Origin: Muscardinus avellanarius
Lineage: Eukaryota; Chordata; Mammalia; Rodentia; Gliridae
Length of the DNA stretch: 64,000 bases
Assembly: GCA_963383645.1 (NCBI GenBank)
Contig: OY726558.1
Coordinates: 180,235,634-180,299,633 of the forward strand
Direction of reading: 5' to 3'
This document shows, one piece after another, positions 46,438 to 57,924 of the stretch (the stretch's first letter is position 1; every line of letters starts with the position of its first letter). The notes below the pieces were generated by a model. The model searched no databases. It was not told the origin of the DNA and was given only the letters and a program-made list of their open reading frames with translations. Both the position numbers and the translations under genes were made by a program.

Positions 46438-49400
46438 ATGGCAGAAAACAAAAATCATATTTCAATAATATCTCTTAATGTCAAAGGACTTAACTCACCA
46501 ATCAAAAGACATAGACTGGTAATGTGGATTAGGAAACATAATCCAAATATATGCTGTCTGCAAGAAACTCACCTCACAGCCAAAGACATTCACAGGATGA
46601 AAGTGAAAGGATGGAAAAAGATATACCATGCCAACGATGACCAAAAAAGAGCAGGGGTAGCAACCCTGATATCCAACAAAACAGACTTTAAAACACATCA
46701 AAAGAGACAAATCAGGACATTTCCTTTTATTAAAAGGAACAATACACCAAGAAGATATAATGATAGTAAATATTTATGCCTCTCACACCTCTGGATCGAT
46801 CTTCAAGGCAAAAGATGAGTAAAGACGCTTTAGAACTAAAGGGAACCATAAACCAAATGGAACTAATAGACATTTTCAGATTATTTCATCCAGGAACCAC
46901 AGAATACACTTTCTTCTCAGCAGCCCGTGGAACCTTCTCCAAAATAGATCACATCCCGGGACACAGGAAAATACAGCAAATTCAAAAAATGTAATATAAT
47001 TCCTTGCATCATTTCAGACCACAATGGAATAAAAGTAGAAATCAACAACAGGAAACTCGAAAGAAAGTATTCAAATTCATGGAGAATGAATGATACACTA
47101 TTGAATGATGAATAGGTAAGAGCAGAAATTAGGGAAGAAATAATGAAATTTATGGAAACAAACGGAAACAGAGACACAACCTACCAAAATCTATGGGACA
47201 CCATGAAGGCAGTATTAAGAGGAAAGTTTATTGCATTGAGTACCCACATAAGAAGGACAGAGAACCACCAAGTAAAGAACCTAATGACACAACTCAAGGA
47301 CCTAGAAATTCTGCAACATTCTATTCCCAAAGCCAGCAGAAGGAAAGAAATCATTAAAATTAGAGCAGAAATAAATGAAATAGAGAACAAAAAAACAATT
47401 CAAAGAATCAATAAAACAAAAAGTTGGTTCTTTGAAAAGATTAATAGAATTGATAAACCCCTGGCCAACCTAACCAAAAGAAAAAGATAATCAATGCAAA
47501 TTATCAAAATTAGAAATGAAAAAGGAGATATCACCACAGATAGTGAAGAAATTCAAAAGATTATCAGAAACTACTTTAAAAATTTATACTCCAATAGAAT
47601 TGAAAACCTGGAAGAAATTGACAGATTTCTAAGCACAATTAACCTTCCTACACTCAGCCAAGAGGATATAGCAAGCCTAAACCAACCAATAACAACCAAA
47701 GAAATAGAAACAGCAATAAAAATTCTTCCACAAAAGAAAAGCCCAGGCCCAGATGGGTTCCCAGCTAAATTCTACAAAACCTTCAGTGTACAACTAATAC
47801 CAATACTTCATAACATGTTCCGGGAAATTGAAAGAGATGAAACTCTCCCAAATTCCTTCTATGAGGCCAGGATCACATTAATCCCCAAACCAAATAAAGA
47901 CACCTCAAGAAAGGAAAACTACAGACCAATATCCTTAATGAACATAGCTGCAAAAATTCTAAACAAAATACTAGCTATACGCATTCAAAACTATATCAAG
48001 AGAATAATACATCATGACCAAGTCGGCTTCATCCCAGAAAAACAAGGCTGGTTCAACATATGCAAATCAATACATGTTATTCACCACATAAATAGAACCA
48101 AGAACAAAAAACACATTATCATAGCAATAGATGCTGAAAAAGCATTTGACGAAATCCAACACCCATTTATGTTAAAAACACTGCAAAAAATTGGGATAGA
48201 AGGAAAGTACTTCAACATCATTAAGGCAATATACTGTAAACCCACAGCCAACATTATATTGAATGGGGAAAAACTGCAAGAATTTCCGCTAAAGTCAGGA
48301 ACAAGACAAGGATGCCCACTATCACCACTCCTTTTCAATATAGTCATTGAGGCTCTTGCTGAAGCAATCAGACAAGAGAAGGAAATTAAAGGAATTCACA
48401 TAGGAAGAGAGGAATTAAAATTATCCTTATTCGCAGTTGACATTATCCTTTATCTGGAAGACCCAAAGAACTCAACCAAAAGACTTCTGGAGCTGATTGA
48501 CAAATTCAGCAGAGTTGCAGGATACAAAATCAACCTAAAGAAATCAGTGGCTTTTCTTTATGTCAACAATGAATCCACAATGAAAGAAACAAAGTAAACA
48601 ATTCCATTCCCTATAACCTCAAAACCAATAAAATACCTAGGAATAAACCTAACCCAAGATGTAAAAGACCTCTACAACAAAAATTATAAAACATTAAAGA
48701 AAAAAATAGAATAAGACCTTGGAAGATGGAAAGATCTCCTGTGCTCATGGATAGGCAGAATAAATATCATCAAAATGGCCATTCTGCCAAAACTGATCTA
48801 TAGGTTCCATGCAATTCCCATTAAAATACCAGTGACATTCTTCAGAGACCTAGAAAAATCAATCATGAACTTCATATGGAGAAAGAAAAGACCTACAATA
48901 TCCAAAGCAATTCTCAACAATAAGAAACATGCAGGAGGCATTACAATCCCAGACTTCAAACTATACTATAGAGCAATAGTAGTAAAAACAGCATGGTACT
49001 GGCACAATAACAGATATACTGACCAGTGGATTAGAATAGAAGATACAGAAACAAACCCACACATCTTTAGTCAATTAATTTTTGACAAAGGGGCCAGACA
49101 CACACGCTGAAGAAAAGACAGCCTTTTCAACAAGTGGTGCTGGGAGAACTGGCTAATCATTTGTAAAAAGATGAATCTAAACCCCTATATCTCACCAAAC
49201 ACAGGAATCAACTCAAGATGGATCAAAGACTTAGAAATTAGACCTGAGACTGTGAAGTTAGTAGAGGAGAACATAGGTTCAACACTACAACATATTGGCA
49301 CAGGCAGTAACTTTCTCAACAAAACCTCCAAAGCTCAGGAAATTAAAGCAAGAATGATCAAGTGGGCAAACATCAAACTAAAATGTTTCTTCTCATCAAA

Positions 49401-50160
49401 GGAAACTATCAATAACCTAAAGAGGAAGCCTACAGAATGGGAAAGGATCTTTACCAGCCACCATTCTGATAGGGGGCTAATATCCAGAGTATACAAAGAG
49501 CTCAAAAGGCTCTACACTAGCAAAACAAACAACCCAATCAAGAAATGGGCAAATGAACTAAATAGACACTTCACAGAAGAAGAGATACAAAGGGCCAATA
49601 GATACATGAAAAGATGTTCTTCATCACTGGCCATCAGGAAGATGCAAATCAAAACTACACTGAGATTCCATCTAACCCCAGTCAGAGTGGCAAGCATAAA
49701 GAAATCAAACAACAACAAATGCTGGCGAGGATGTGGGGAAAGAGGAACTCTTTTACACTGTTGGTGGGAATGCAAACTAGTTCAACCTCTATGGAGATCT
49801 GTGTGGAGATTCCTCAGAAAGGTGGGAATAGATCCACCATATGACCCAGCTATACCACTCCTGGGTATCTTTCCAAAGGGCTTGAATTCAGAGAAATACA
49901 GCAACATATGCATACCTATGTTCATAGCAGCACAATTTGTAATAGCCAAAATATGGAACCAACCCAGATCACCATCAACAGATGAATGGATAGCAAAACT
50001 TTGGGAAATACACACAATGGAATTCTATTCAGCCATAAAGAAGAACAAAATTATATCATTTGCAAGAAGATGGAAAGCCCTAGAGAACATTATGTTAAGT
50101 GAGATCAGCCAAGCACAGAAGGAGAAGATACATATGTTTCCTCTAATATGCACAAACTAG
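46438..50160 (+). pseudogene. L1 ORF2 (endonuclease-reverse transcriptase), multiply broken
   Basis: ORF2p nicks target DNA and reverse-transcribes L1 RNA. The ATG at 46438 opens the EN domain (SLNVKGLNSP, CCLQETHL). About 100 bp are deleted at 46780, joining NIYA to PLTPLDRSS and removing the GDFN active-site segment. A frameshift near 46990 follows SKIDHI, and stops occur at about 47113, 47488 and 48595. The RT domain (47494-48597) is otherwise long and open ([44 protein letters not shown]), but the catalytic FADD motif reads FAVD (about 48430-48441). The C-terminal domain (49171-50160) is intact with the Cys motif [18 protein letters not shown] and ends at 50160. Confidence 0.95.
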
Positions 50161-50489
50161 GAAACACAAAGGATACCAGGGACTCCAGATAATGGAGGGG
50201 AAATACTAGCTAAGTTTGAATGGAAAGATAGGAGAGAAGGAAGGTTGATCCTGATTAATAAGGGTCTACACCTAAACATATGTAAAATTATGAATAAGAC
50301 ATGGCTAACCTGGAAAACCATTGGTGGGAGGGGGGAAGGGAAAATGGGGGCGAGGGGGAGAGGGCACCAAATATAGTTTAAATGTATACTATTTATGTTC
50401 AATAAAAAAATTGTTAAACGAAAAAAAATAAAAATAAAAATAAAAATGGCAAAAAAAGATTCATATTAATAAATTCACTTTACTGGACA

Positions 50490-51092
50490 GAAGTTCTTAT
50501 ATTTAATGCAATACCATGTATTAATTTTTATTTTAATTCATTGTTTCTTTGGAGGCTTACTTAGGAAGATTTTACTTATGTCCAGATCTTGGAGTATTGG
50601 TCCTATGCCTACTTCAAGTAACTGCGAAGTCTTTGGTCTAAATTTCTTTCTTTTCTTTCCTTTTTTTTTTTTTTTTTTTTTTTTTTTTGGTGGTACTGGG
50701 GTTCCTGGAAACCCTTCTACCTCCAGGCTACAATCCCAGACCTATTTTATATTTTTTATTTGGAAACAGGGTCTCTTAAGCCAGTGCGGCTAGCTGACTT
50801 CGAACCTGTGGGATCCTCCTGTCTCCGCCTCCCAAGCACGGGGATTACAAGCATGTGCCACCATGCCTGGCTCTGGTCTAAATTCCAAGTCTTTGATCCA
50901 TCTTGAATTTGCTATTGCACATACATAAACTCCTCAAAGCCAATCACTACTGTTCTGAGCACAGGAAGATGGGCTGGAAGGGCAGTGGGGTAGAAACTGG
51001 TGGAGGGCTCAACAAGGGTGTGTGCATGTATGCCTCTAATGCCTAAACTGCATCAAAATGTATGATTATAATATACCAATAAAAAGAACATT
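50490..51092 (+). mobile_element. Old L1 with 5' inversion, split by a SINE
   Basis: 50500-50644 and 50874-50930 are the complement of an ORF2 C-terminal segment ('gtctaaattccaagtctttg', 'atccatcttgaatttg'). From about 50935 a plus-strand 3' end follows ('gggtagaaactggtggaggg', 'gtatgattataatataccaa') with AATAAAA at the end. Together they fit a twin-primed insertion. Confidence 0.75.
50645..50873 (-). mobile_element. Young-type composite SINE inside an L1 fragment
   Basis: T-run at 50663-50688, then 'ggtggtactggggttcctgg', 'ctgacttcgaacctgtggga' and 'gtgccaccatgcctggc'. The TSD tggtctaaatt lies at 50634-50644 and 50874-50884, and L1 sequence continues across it. Confidence 0.92.
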
Positions 51093-51744
51093 TTTATATA
51101 TACCCATGACATTATTTGGCCTGTTTCTTTCTTTGAGTCTTCTTCTTTCTCCCTTCTTTGTTCCCTCCTTTGATCCCCTTCTACTATTTCCCTGGTCTTC
51201 ACCTTCATTTTCTTTCTTTCTTTTTGTGGTATTGGGGATGCAACCCAAGGGTATTCTACCTCCGAGCTACACCCCAGTCCTAATTTTTATTCTTTATTTT
51301 GAAACAGGATTTCAAAGAGTTCCAAAGGGCATCACTAAGTAGCTGAGTTTGTCTGCGAACCTCCATCAGGCTCAGTCTCCCACATGCTGGGATTACAAGG
51401 GTGGGCCTCCATGCTCATCTTTTCTTCTTTATTTTTATGAAGTCCCTTTCCTATAGCTTCCATATATTAAAGAGACATTTTGTCTTTTGTTTTCTGAGTC
51501 TGGATAATCTCACTTAACATGAAGCTCCTTTGATAGAGAACTAATTTTCAGAATATAAAAAAAATAATTTAACCACAAAATCAATGCATGGGTAATTAAA
51601 TTAAATAGAAAACTACAAATAGCCACAAATATGTGAAGAAATTAAAAATGATTAATACTTAAAGAAATTCAAATAAAGTCTACACCCAGATTCCCTCTAA
51701 CTACAGTTAGAATGCAATCATCAAAAATTCAAATAATAATATAT
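51093..51744 (-). mobile_element. Old L1 remnant with inverted part, split by a SINE
   Basis: 51430-51520 is the complement of an L1 3' region ('gataatctcacttaacatga'). From about 51527 the strand switches to plus ('gaactaattttcagaatata' through 'ctctaactacagttagaatg', 'aattcaaataataat'), the ORF2 C-terminal region. The pyrimidine-rich 51118-51220 may be the complement of the G-rich 3' UTR. Confidence 0.6.
51222..51418 (-). mobile_element. Composite SINE, minus strand
   Basis: 'ttgtggtattggggatgcaa', 'ctccgagctacaccccagtc', 'catcactaagtagctgagtt' and 'gctgggattacaagggtggg' are recognised in reverse complement. Confidence 0.88.
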
Positions 51745-52078
51745 AAATTTATTCATTCATATTTCAATAAGACTGTCAAAGTTACAATAGAAACTACTCT
51801 CCATTATGATTCACTTTGTTTTGATTAATATGAGAACTGACACATGTTAAATTGAATTTCTCTCTATGAAGATTTTCTTATTTATTGAATTTTCTCCATA
51901 AAAGTCATGTATTTTTGTTATAAAATAGAGAGTACTTTTATTTTTGTTACTAATACAATATAGAATTTAATTTTATTTTTTATTTTAAAATTTTTAATTC
52001 TTTTAGTTATTTGTATGAAGATAGCTATTGATTTCTTTCAGGTAGCTCACACAAAATTACTAAAAAATGACACATTCT
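51745..52078 (-). mobile_element. Ancient L1 fragment, related to 53.8 kb
   Basis: It resembles in reverse complement a very old mammalian L1 ORF2 segment and aligns along its length to 53818-54118 (see findings). No coding capacity remains. Confidence 0.5.
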
Positions 52079-52111
52079 CTTAAGCTGTGTTCATTTTTTT
52101 CTTTTTCCTTT

Positions 52112-52338
52112 TTTGAGATACCAAAATGGAACCCAGGAACATTCTACCTCTGAACTACTCCCTCAACCATCTTTTTTATTCTTTTTCTTTTTTCTTTTCT
52201 TTTTTTTTTTTTTTTTTTTTGAAACAGAGTCTCTCTCAGTTACAAAGGGCCTAACTAAGTAACTAAGGCTGTCCACAAACTAAAATCCTCCTGTCTCAGC
52301 CTCCCAAATACTGGGATTACAAGCATGAGATGCCTAAC
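52112..52338 (-). mobile_element. Old composite SINE with pyrimidine insertion
   Basis: 'gataccaaaatggaacccag', 'ctacctctgaactactccct' and 'gcctcccaaatactgggatt' give the minus-strand SINE. A T/C-rich expansion at 52170-52220 separates the two halves. Confidence 0.85.
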
Positions 52339-52369
52339 AACTGTGTACATTAAAACAAAATCAATTAGC

Positions 52370-52665
52370 TCAAGATAGAGAGTATTTGGGATACCAGAGG
52401 GACTCTAGATAATGGAGGAGATACTCAGTGGAGCCAGGGAGGAAGGGTAAAGGAGGAGGAAGACTGAGGTTCCTTAAGAGAAAAACTACTACTGACTGTG
52501 TATATTCATATAAATATACTATTGTAAATCTGGACACCTGGGATTGGGAGGGAGGAAGGAAAATGAAGAAGTGAGGGGCGCCAAGGACTGTGTGCATGTA
52601 TGCCACTGTCGACAAGATCTACATTATAATGCAAGACTATTATGCATCAATAAAAGCAAATACAA
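52370..52665 (+). mobile_element. Old L1 3' UTR fragment
   Basis: 'gactctagataatggaggag', 'gggattgggagggaggaagg' and 'gcaagactattatgcatcaa' followed by taaaagcaaa match the 3' UTR and end of the L1 families here. It is 5'-truncated near the end of ORF2. Confidence 0.8.
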
Positions 52666-53219
52666 AACAAAACACACAATAAAAATTAATAAATAAACAT
52701 AAACCATATTTTAATACTTCTTAATTGGTTTAGTTTTCTTTAAACACATTTTATTTTATGCCTACTTTTATTTACACAAGTTTTGCACATTTCTTCTACA
52801 TGTTGCATAGTACTTATTCCCTTGGTGTATTGACTTACTCTTTTTTGCTCATCTATGAATAGCAGATTTTCCAACTTGCTAGCATACTGCTGTATTTCTG
52901 GACCTGCAATGGCTCCAAGAATACATGGTGAGAGTTTATCACTTCTATAAAATTTGGACCAGGAACATAGTTTCAGTGGTTGCAGAGCATTTAAATTGGT
53001 TATATGAAATTACTAAGCTGGAGACCAAGGCTAGTTCTGTGTACCAGCAGAAGACAAAGTTTCTTGCTTCCGGAAAACTTGCTAGTTTTTCCCACTTAGG
53101 ACATGCTATTTTTGTATTTTGGTATTTTTCTTCTACTGTGCATTTCATTTATCTGAAAATTACTAATGAAGCATGTAAATTTGCTTATTAATATTTCTGT
53201 TCCTTTTATAAGAGTTGCA
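52666..53219. other. Low-copy stretch
   Basis: An 88-codon plus frame (52925-53191) has no motif I recognise. No repeat signature is evident. Confidence 0.35.
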
Positions 53220-54130
53220 AAGTCATGTTACTTGTCATTTTTAAATTTTATTTAGTGATCTATTTTAACTTTCTGACTTTGAGACATGACACTAGCTCTA
53301 ACTAACTTCATATAATCTACAATTTATGTCTGTTATGCTTCCTTAATCAGAAATCTTTGTACTGTTTCCAATTTATTTTTCTCTTTTTGTTGCTGTTGTT
53401 CATTATATTTGGATGACCTATTTAAGAAATTCATTTCCCACTTGGGTTACAGTTATATTTCAGGATTTTTTTCTGTGAAACTCATATTGTACTCTTTTGT
53501 ATTTAGTCCATAATCATTTAGGCAATGTATGTCTCATTTTAAATACATTGTAAAAATATTCTCCAAAATAAAAAAAATATTAACACTTGGTTTCAAATAA
53601 TACATTTTTACTGTAGTAATCTCTAGCCTAAACCATTTTATAACACACTCAGCCTCAGTTCATAAGCAAAATTTGTACTGTGTTTTACTTAGATGTTTTT
53701 CTTCTGAAATATTTTATATCATTTGAATAAGTATTTCTTTGAATTAGATCCTAATATCTACATAAAATATCTTCACTATATGTACTTTTTCAAAATTGTT
53801 CTTGATATCCTTGTACATTTATTTTTCCATATTTTCAATCAGCTTGTCAAATTTCCAATATAAACCTGTTCCTATTTTGATTAGCTTTGTATTGATTAAT
53901 ATGAGAACTGACATGTTAAATTGCATTTCTCCCTATGAATATCTTTTCATTTATTGAATTCCCTTCATAAATGTCATGCATTTTTGTCATTAAATATTAA
54001 GTATTTTTATATTTGTTATTAATATAATTATGTCATTATCTTATTGTTTTATAGTTTATAATTTCTAATATGTAGAAAAGCTACTGAATTTTTTATGTAA
54101 ATCACAAAAACTGTTGAATATAGCTTTTCA
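53220..54130 (-). mobile_element. Ancient L1 (pre-rodent type), minus strand
   Basis: 'gaagatattctcc'-type vestiges, 'cataatcatttaggcaatgt' and the 53818-54118 block resemble the reverse complement of the last third of an old L1 ORF2. Divergence is too high to trace codons. Confidence 0.5.
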
Positions 54131-54149
54131 TGTTGATAACCATGATGCA

Positions 54150-54645
54150 TTAATCAGTATTCTCCAGAAAAGCAGAATGAATAGTAGAGAAAGAGTACAT
54201 GGCTTGAGAGATGGGAAGAGAAAGAAAAATTATATTTAAGTGCACTGTTTATAACATTTAATATATGTAATAATATATAAGTTTAACATATATTATCATA
54301 AATATCTTCATATCTATACATAAAAGAATTGGTTTTCATAATTGTGGTAGGTGGAAAGACTTAAGTTCATAGTGTAGGCTGGAAACTCAATCATCATTCC
54401 TATAGTGAAGTCTTGATGTATAATTCCTCTTCCCTGAATCATAGTTTTTGCTCTTAAAGACTTTGATTAACTTAGGCCACCTACATTATCCTTGGTAATT
54501 TACTTTAATTAAAGTGGACTGATTTTGGATGTTAAGAACATTTAAAAATACCTTCATAGAAACATCAAGACTAGTTTCTGACTGAACAACCAAGCACCAT
54601 TATCAGCCAAGTTGACACAAAATTATTATCTAGACTATCTTCAAT
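54150..54645 (+). repeat. Ancient interspersed repeat, family not named
   Basis: The left part 'cagtattctccagaaaagca' and the right part ('cttcatagaaacatcaagac', 'cagccaagttgacacaaaat') recall a widespread mammalian repeat that I know by sight but cannot name with certainty. It is non-coding. Confidence 0.45.
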
Positions 54646-55704
54646 TTAATTTTAAAAATATTTTCATAATTATTTAGTTTATAAAATTTTCAATTAATTT
54701 TCAATAAATTTAGACATTATTGATAAATGTAGGAGCCTTGTTTTTTTAATCTTTATTAAAAAACTGTTTTAAGTTTCCTAATTCACTATGCTGCTCACCT
54801 GTATTTTGCAGAATTTTTCTTTAATAGTCTTTCTTAGAGTTTATACTAAATATCAGAAGAAATGAGCCCTCATTTTTCTCATTATTTCATATAAATAAAT
54901 CTATATTTTCAATTTTTATTTTTAAACATTTTCACTTTTTGAAATTTAATTTGTAACTTCTTCTTGAGGTTTTTGTCATAGCACTTTATCATTCACTGTA
55001 ATTTTCAAATTTTAATAGCTTGTTTTCATGGATACAATCCACATAAGCAAAATTAATGTTTAGTCATGTTGAAATAAATTGGCTAACTATAAAATTATTA
55101 TCAGACTTATAAGTATATGTTGCTTTTAGTTTTCCTCCTATATTGCTTTGGAAAATTTTGTTATAAAACTATGAATTCAAATATTGAGTTGAACAAGTTT
55201 TTACTACATTTTCTACTTCCTCTTATTTTCCTTCTTTTCTCTGCAAGTTATACCATGATTGCCTATGGTTTCAATTAAATTGAATTACACCCTATTCCTG
55301 GATCCTCTCTCAAATTGATTCATTCATATCTTATATTTCACTTCAACTTAGACAGCTTATAAAAACCCAGTAATCACTGTATCCAAAACTAAGACTTTTA
55401 AATTATGCCATATATCACTTGCTCATCCCTCACTATTACCAATTTTATCAATGAAATTCCATTTTTATATTACTTCAGACCAAAATTCATAGTTGTTCTT
55501 AATTTCTTTTTCTCTCTTTTTTTTTTCAGGAGTAATACTGCACCTAGTATTGTTTGATCAGTTTTCAAAATAAATTCAGAAACACATTATTTCTTGCCAC
55601 TATCATAACTACCATTTCATGCAAAACTGTATCATTTCTTACTTGTATTAATGTTATCATTTTCTAATCACTTTTTGTCATTGCCTGCACCAACTATTTT
55701 CAAC
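54646..55704. other. AT-rich stretch with one arm of an inverted repeat
   Basis: It contains the left arm (55089-55210) of the 122-bp inverted duplication. No gene or classified repeat is recognised. Confidence 0.5.
55089..55210 (+). repeat. 122-bp inverted repeat, left arm
   Basis: Its reverse complement matches 56635-56756 with two mismatches by eye (120 of 122). Here it sits in AT-rich single-copy DNA, so this is probably the donor copy. Confidence 0.92.
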
Positions 55705-56940
55705 ACAATGGCAGCGTGGTACTGTTTTTTCACCCAAAAAATAGGCTAATAAGACAGAATAGAGAGTCTAGAAATAACCCCTTGCACTTAGATTTTTGAG
55801 AAATTAGCCAAGATCACATAATTGGGAAAGAATAATCTTTTCAATTAAATTTTATAAAAAACTGATTTCCAGAACAATGAAGGTAGACTCCTGTCACTCC
55901 TCATTTACAAACAGCAATTCAAAACTGATCAAAGACTTAAATGTAAGATCTGAAACCATGGAATCACTAGAAAAAAAACAAAGAAAAATGCTTCAGAACA
56001 TTTGAACTTTTTTATATTGCATCAAATTTATGGGCAATAAGAAGAAAAACTGACAAATAGGATTACATCAAATTATATCTTCTGCATGGAAAAAAATTAG
56101 CAGATTACAAAGAAAACCTACAAAAGTGGAAGAAATTATTTGTAAACGAATTGTATCTAATTATCTCTAATAAAGGGTTAATATCCAGAATATATCCATA
56201 ACACAACCAATCCAAAATCAAAATCAAATAATCTAATTAAACTTATATGAGATCTAAGTTGACATTTCTCAAAATAAGACATACAAATGGTGATTTAACA
56301 TATGAAAACTGAATAAAGAAAATCTATATATATATATATGATGAAAATTTACTCATCTATATAGAAGAACATAATTATAACATTTATAGAAAATGGATGG
56401 AACTGAGGAATATTATACTATGTGAGATAAGTTAGTCTCAGAATGTCAAGGGTGAAATGTTTTCTATTTTATGAAAGCTAAAGAGAAAATGGGCAACATA
56501 AGGGACTTTAAATAATGCAAAGATAGATTGGTAGAGTAGTTTGAAGGAGACTATGGTTGAGAGTTAGGGAGAGGAAGAGGAACAGTTAAAGAAGGAAATA
56601 GATCAAATAATACTATGTTTTAATACTATGTTTTAATGTAGTAAAAACTTGTTCAACTCAATATTTGAATTCATAGTTTTATAACAAAATTTTCCAAAGC
56701 AATATAGGAGGAAAACTAAAAGCAACATATTCTTATAAGACTGATAATAATTTTATGCATATCAAATAATATGCATGTTTGAAGGTATTACTATCAATCT
56801 CACTAATCCTATGAAAAGGGAGGAGGGGGTGATTGTTATGATATGGAGGAAAATACACAAAGAACTATGTACATGTATGTTTTTAACACGTTGAACCTCA
56901 CTATGATTTGTAATTCGAATGTACCAATAAAAGTAAAACA
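55705..56940 (+). mobile_element. Old L1 ORF2 C-terminal half and 3' UTR
   Basis: 'ggcagcgtggtactgttttt', 'gatcaaagacttaaatgtaa', 'ggaatattatactatgtgag' and the 3' end 'gatttgtaattcgaatgtac' plus aataaaag are in register with ORF2/3' UTR landmarks of the other L1s. It is interrupted at 56613-56760 by the inverted duplication. Confidence 0.8.
56635..56756 (-). repeat. 122-bp inverted repeat, right arm, inserted into an L1
   Basis: It is the near-identical reverse complement of 55089-55210, inserted in the L1 3' UTR. The inserted block 56613-56760 is bracketed by an 11-bp direct repeat atcaaataata (56602-56612 and 56761-56771). It has no poly(A) tail, so ordinary L1 mobilisation is unlikely. 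Confidence 0.9.
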
Positions 56941-57735
56941 TGCTCAGTATCACTAAGCATCAGAAAATGCAAACCAAGACCACAATTAAAATATCATTTC
57001 ACTTCAGTAAGAACAGTTATTCCCCAAACAAGCAATGGGCAGAAAAAAAACAAATGACGGTGAAGGTGATGAGAAAAGGAAACTTATACATCCTGATGGG
57101 ACTATAAATTAGTAGAACCATTATGAAAAACGGTGGGACTGTTTCTCAGAATAATAAAGTAGAACTACTATAAAATTGAGTTCTTGCTACTATCATTAAA
57201 TTCAGCAATCCTGCTATTGAAAATGTAACCAAAGAAAATAAAATGATCATGTTAAAGAAACATTTGCACTTTCATGCCCATAGCAGCACTGGTCACAAAA
57301 GTCAGGACATGAAATCAACCTATATATGTCCATCAGTGGAAAAAGTGTGATACACACACAACAGAATACTATTCATTCATAAAAAGTATGAACTCTTATA
57401 ATTAATGACAACATAATGGGGCTGGGAACATTATATAAAATAAGCCAGGCACAGAAAATGGACTTTGTGTGCCATCTTATGTGAAATATTAAAAAAAAAA
57501 AAAGCTTAACCAAAAGAAGTAAAGTAAGAACACTCAATAAACAGTGTTCTCTTAGGGAAGAGAAAGAGAAAGGGATGTTGTGGATAGGCTGTCAGTGTAC
57601 ATGATGCTACGGTTAGTAAGAAGAGTGAATTCTGGCTTTCGATTCACAGTAAAGTGAGTGCAGTATATAAGAATATACTGTAAACATCAAAACAGAAGAG
57701 AGTTTTATGTGGTCACCATAAAGAAATGACAAATA
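56941..57735 (+). mobile_element. Ancient L1 3' region
   Basis: 'cttatacatcctgatgggac', 'cagcaatcctgctattgaaa', 'tatatgtccatcagtggaaa' and 'ataagccaggcacagaaaat' follow the order of ORF2 C-terminal landmarks of old L1s. A 3' UTR-like remainder runs to about 57735. It is highly diverged. Confidence 0.7.
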
Positions 57736-57737
57736 TT

Positions 57738-57920
57738 AGCGGGGTGTGTTAGCACACACCTGTAATTCCTGCTATTTAGGAAGATCACAATTTCAGGGCA
57801 AACTTGGACAACTTAGCAAGACATTGTCTCAAAATCTAAGAGGGTTTGTGCCTGTAAATGAGTGGTAGAGCGTTAGACTAACCCACACAAGACCCTGGGT
57901 TTCATCTCCAGTAATGAAAA
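57738..57920 (+). mobile_element. Old composite SINE
   Basis: 'gcggggtgtgttagcacaca', 'caacttagcaagacattgtc' and 'tgagtggtagagcgttagac' through 'ccctgggtttcatctccagt' mark B1-like and ID-like halves. Its A-rich tail has expanded into the GAA/GGA tract that follows. Confidence 0.85.
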
Positions 57921-57924
57921 GAAG

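Larger units (their letters stand above)
44465..50440 (+). mobile_element. Near full-length L1 (family B), inactivated
   Basis: It has all the parts of an autonomous L1 in order: GC-rich 5' UTR (44465-45412), ORF1 (45413-46392), 45-bp spacer, ORF2 (46438-50160), G-rich 3' UTR (50161-50405) with AATAAA, and an A-rich tail with AAAAT units to about 50455. About 6 kb is the usual length for the family. It lacks internal 5' monomers. No convincing TSD was found around either end. Both ORFs are broken, so it cannot retrotranspose on its own. Confidence 0.95.

Noticed and set aside
47494..48597. Intact reverse transcriptase gene
   Set aside because: The frame has the RT domain but starts and ends at nonsense mutations within L1 ORF2 and lacks the first catalytic Asp of the FADD motif.
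52925..53191. 88-codon open frame as a small gene
   Set aside because: No start context, motif, repeat exclusion or splice signal supports it. Open frames of this length are expected by chance in 64 kb.
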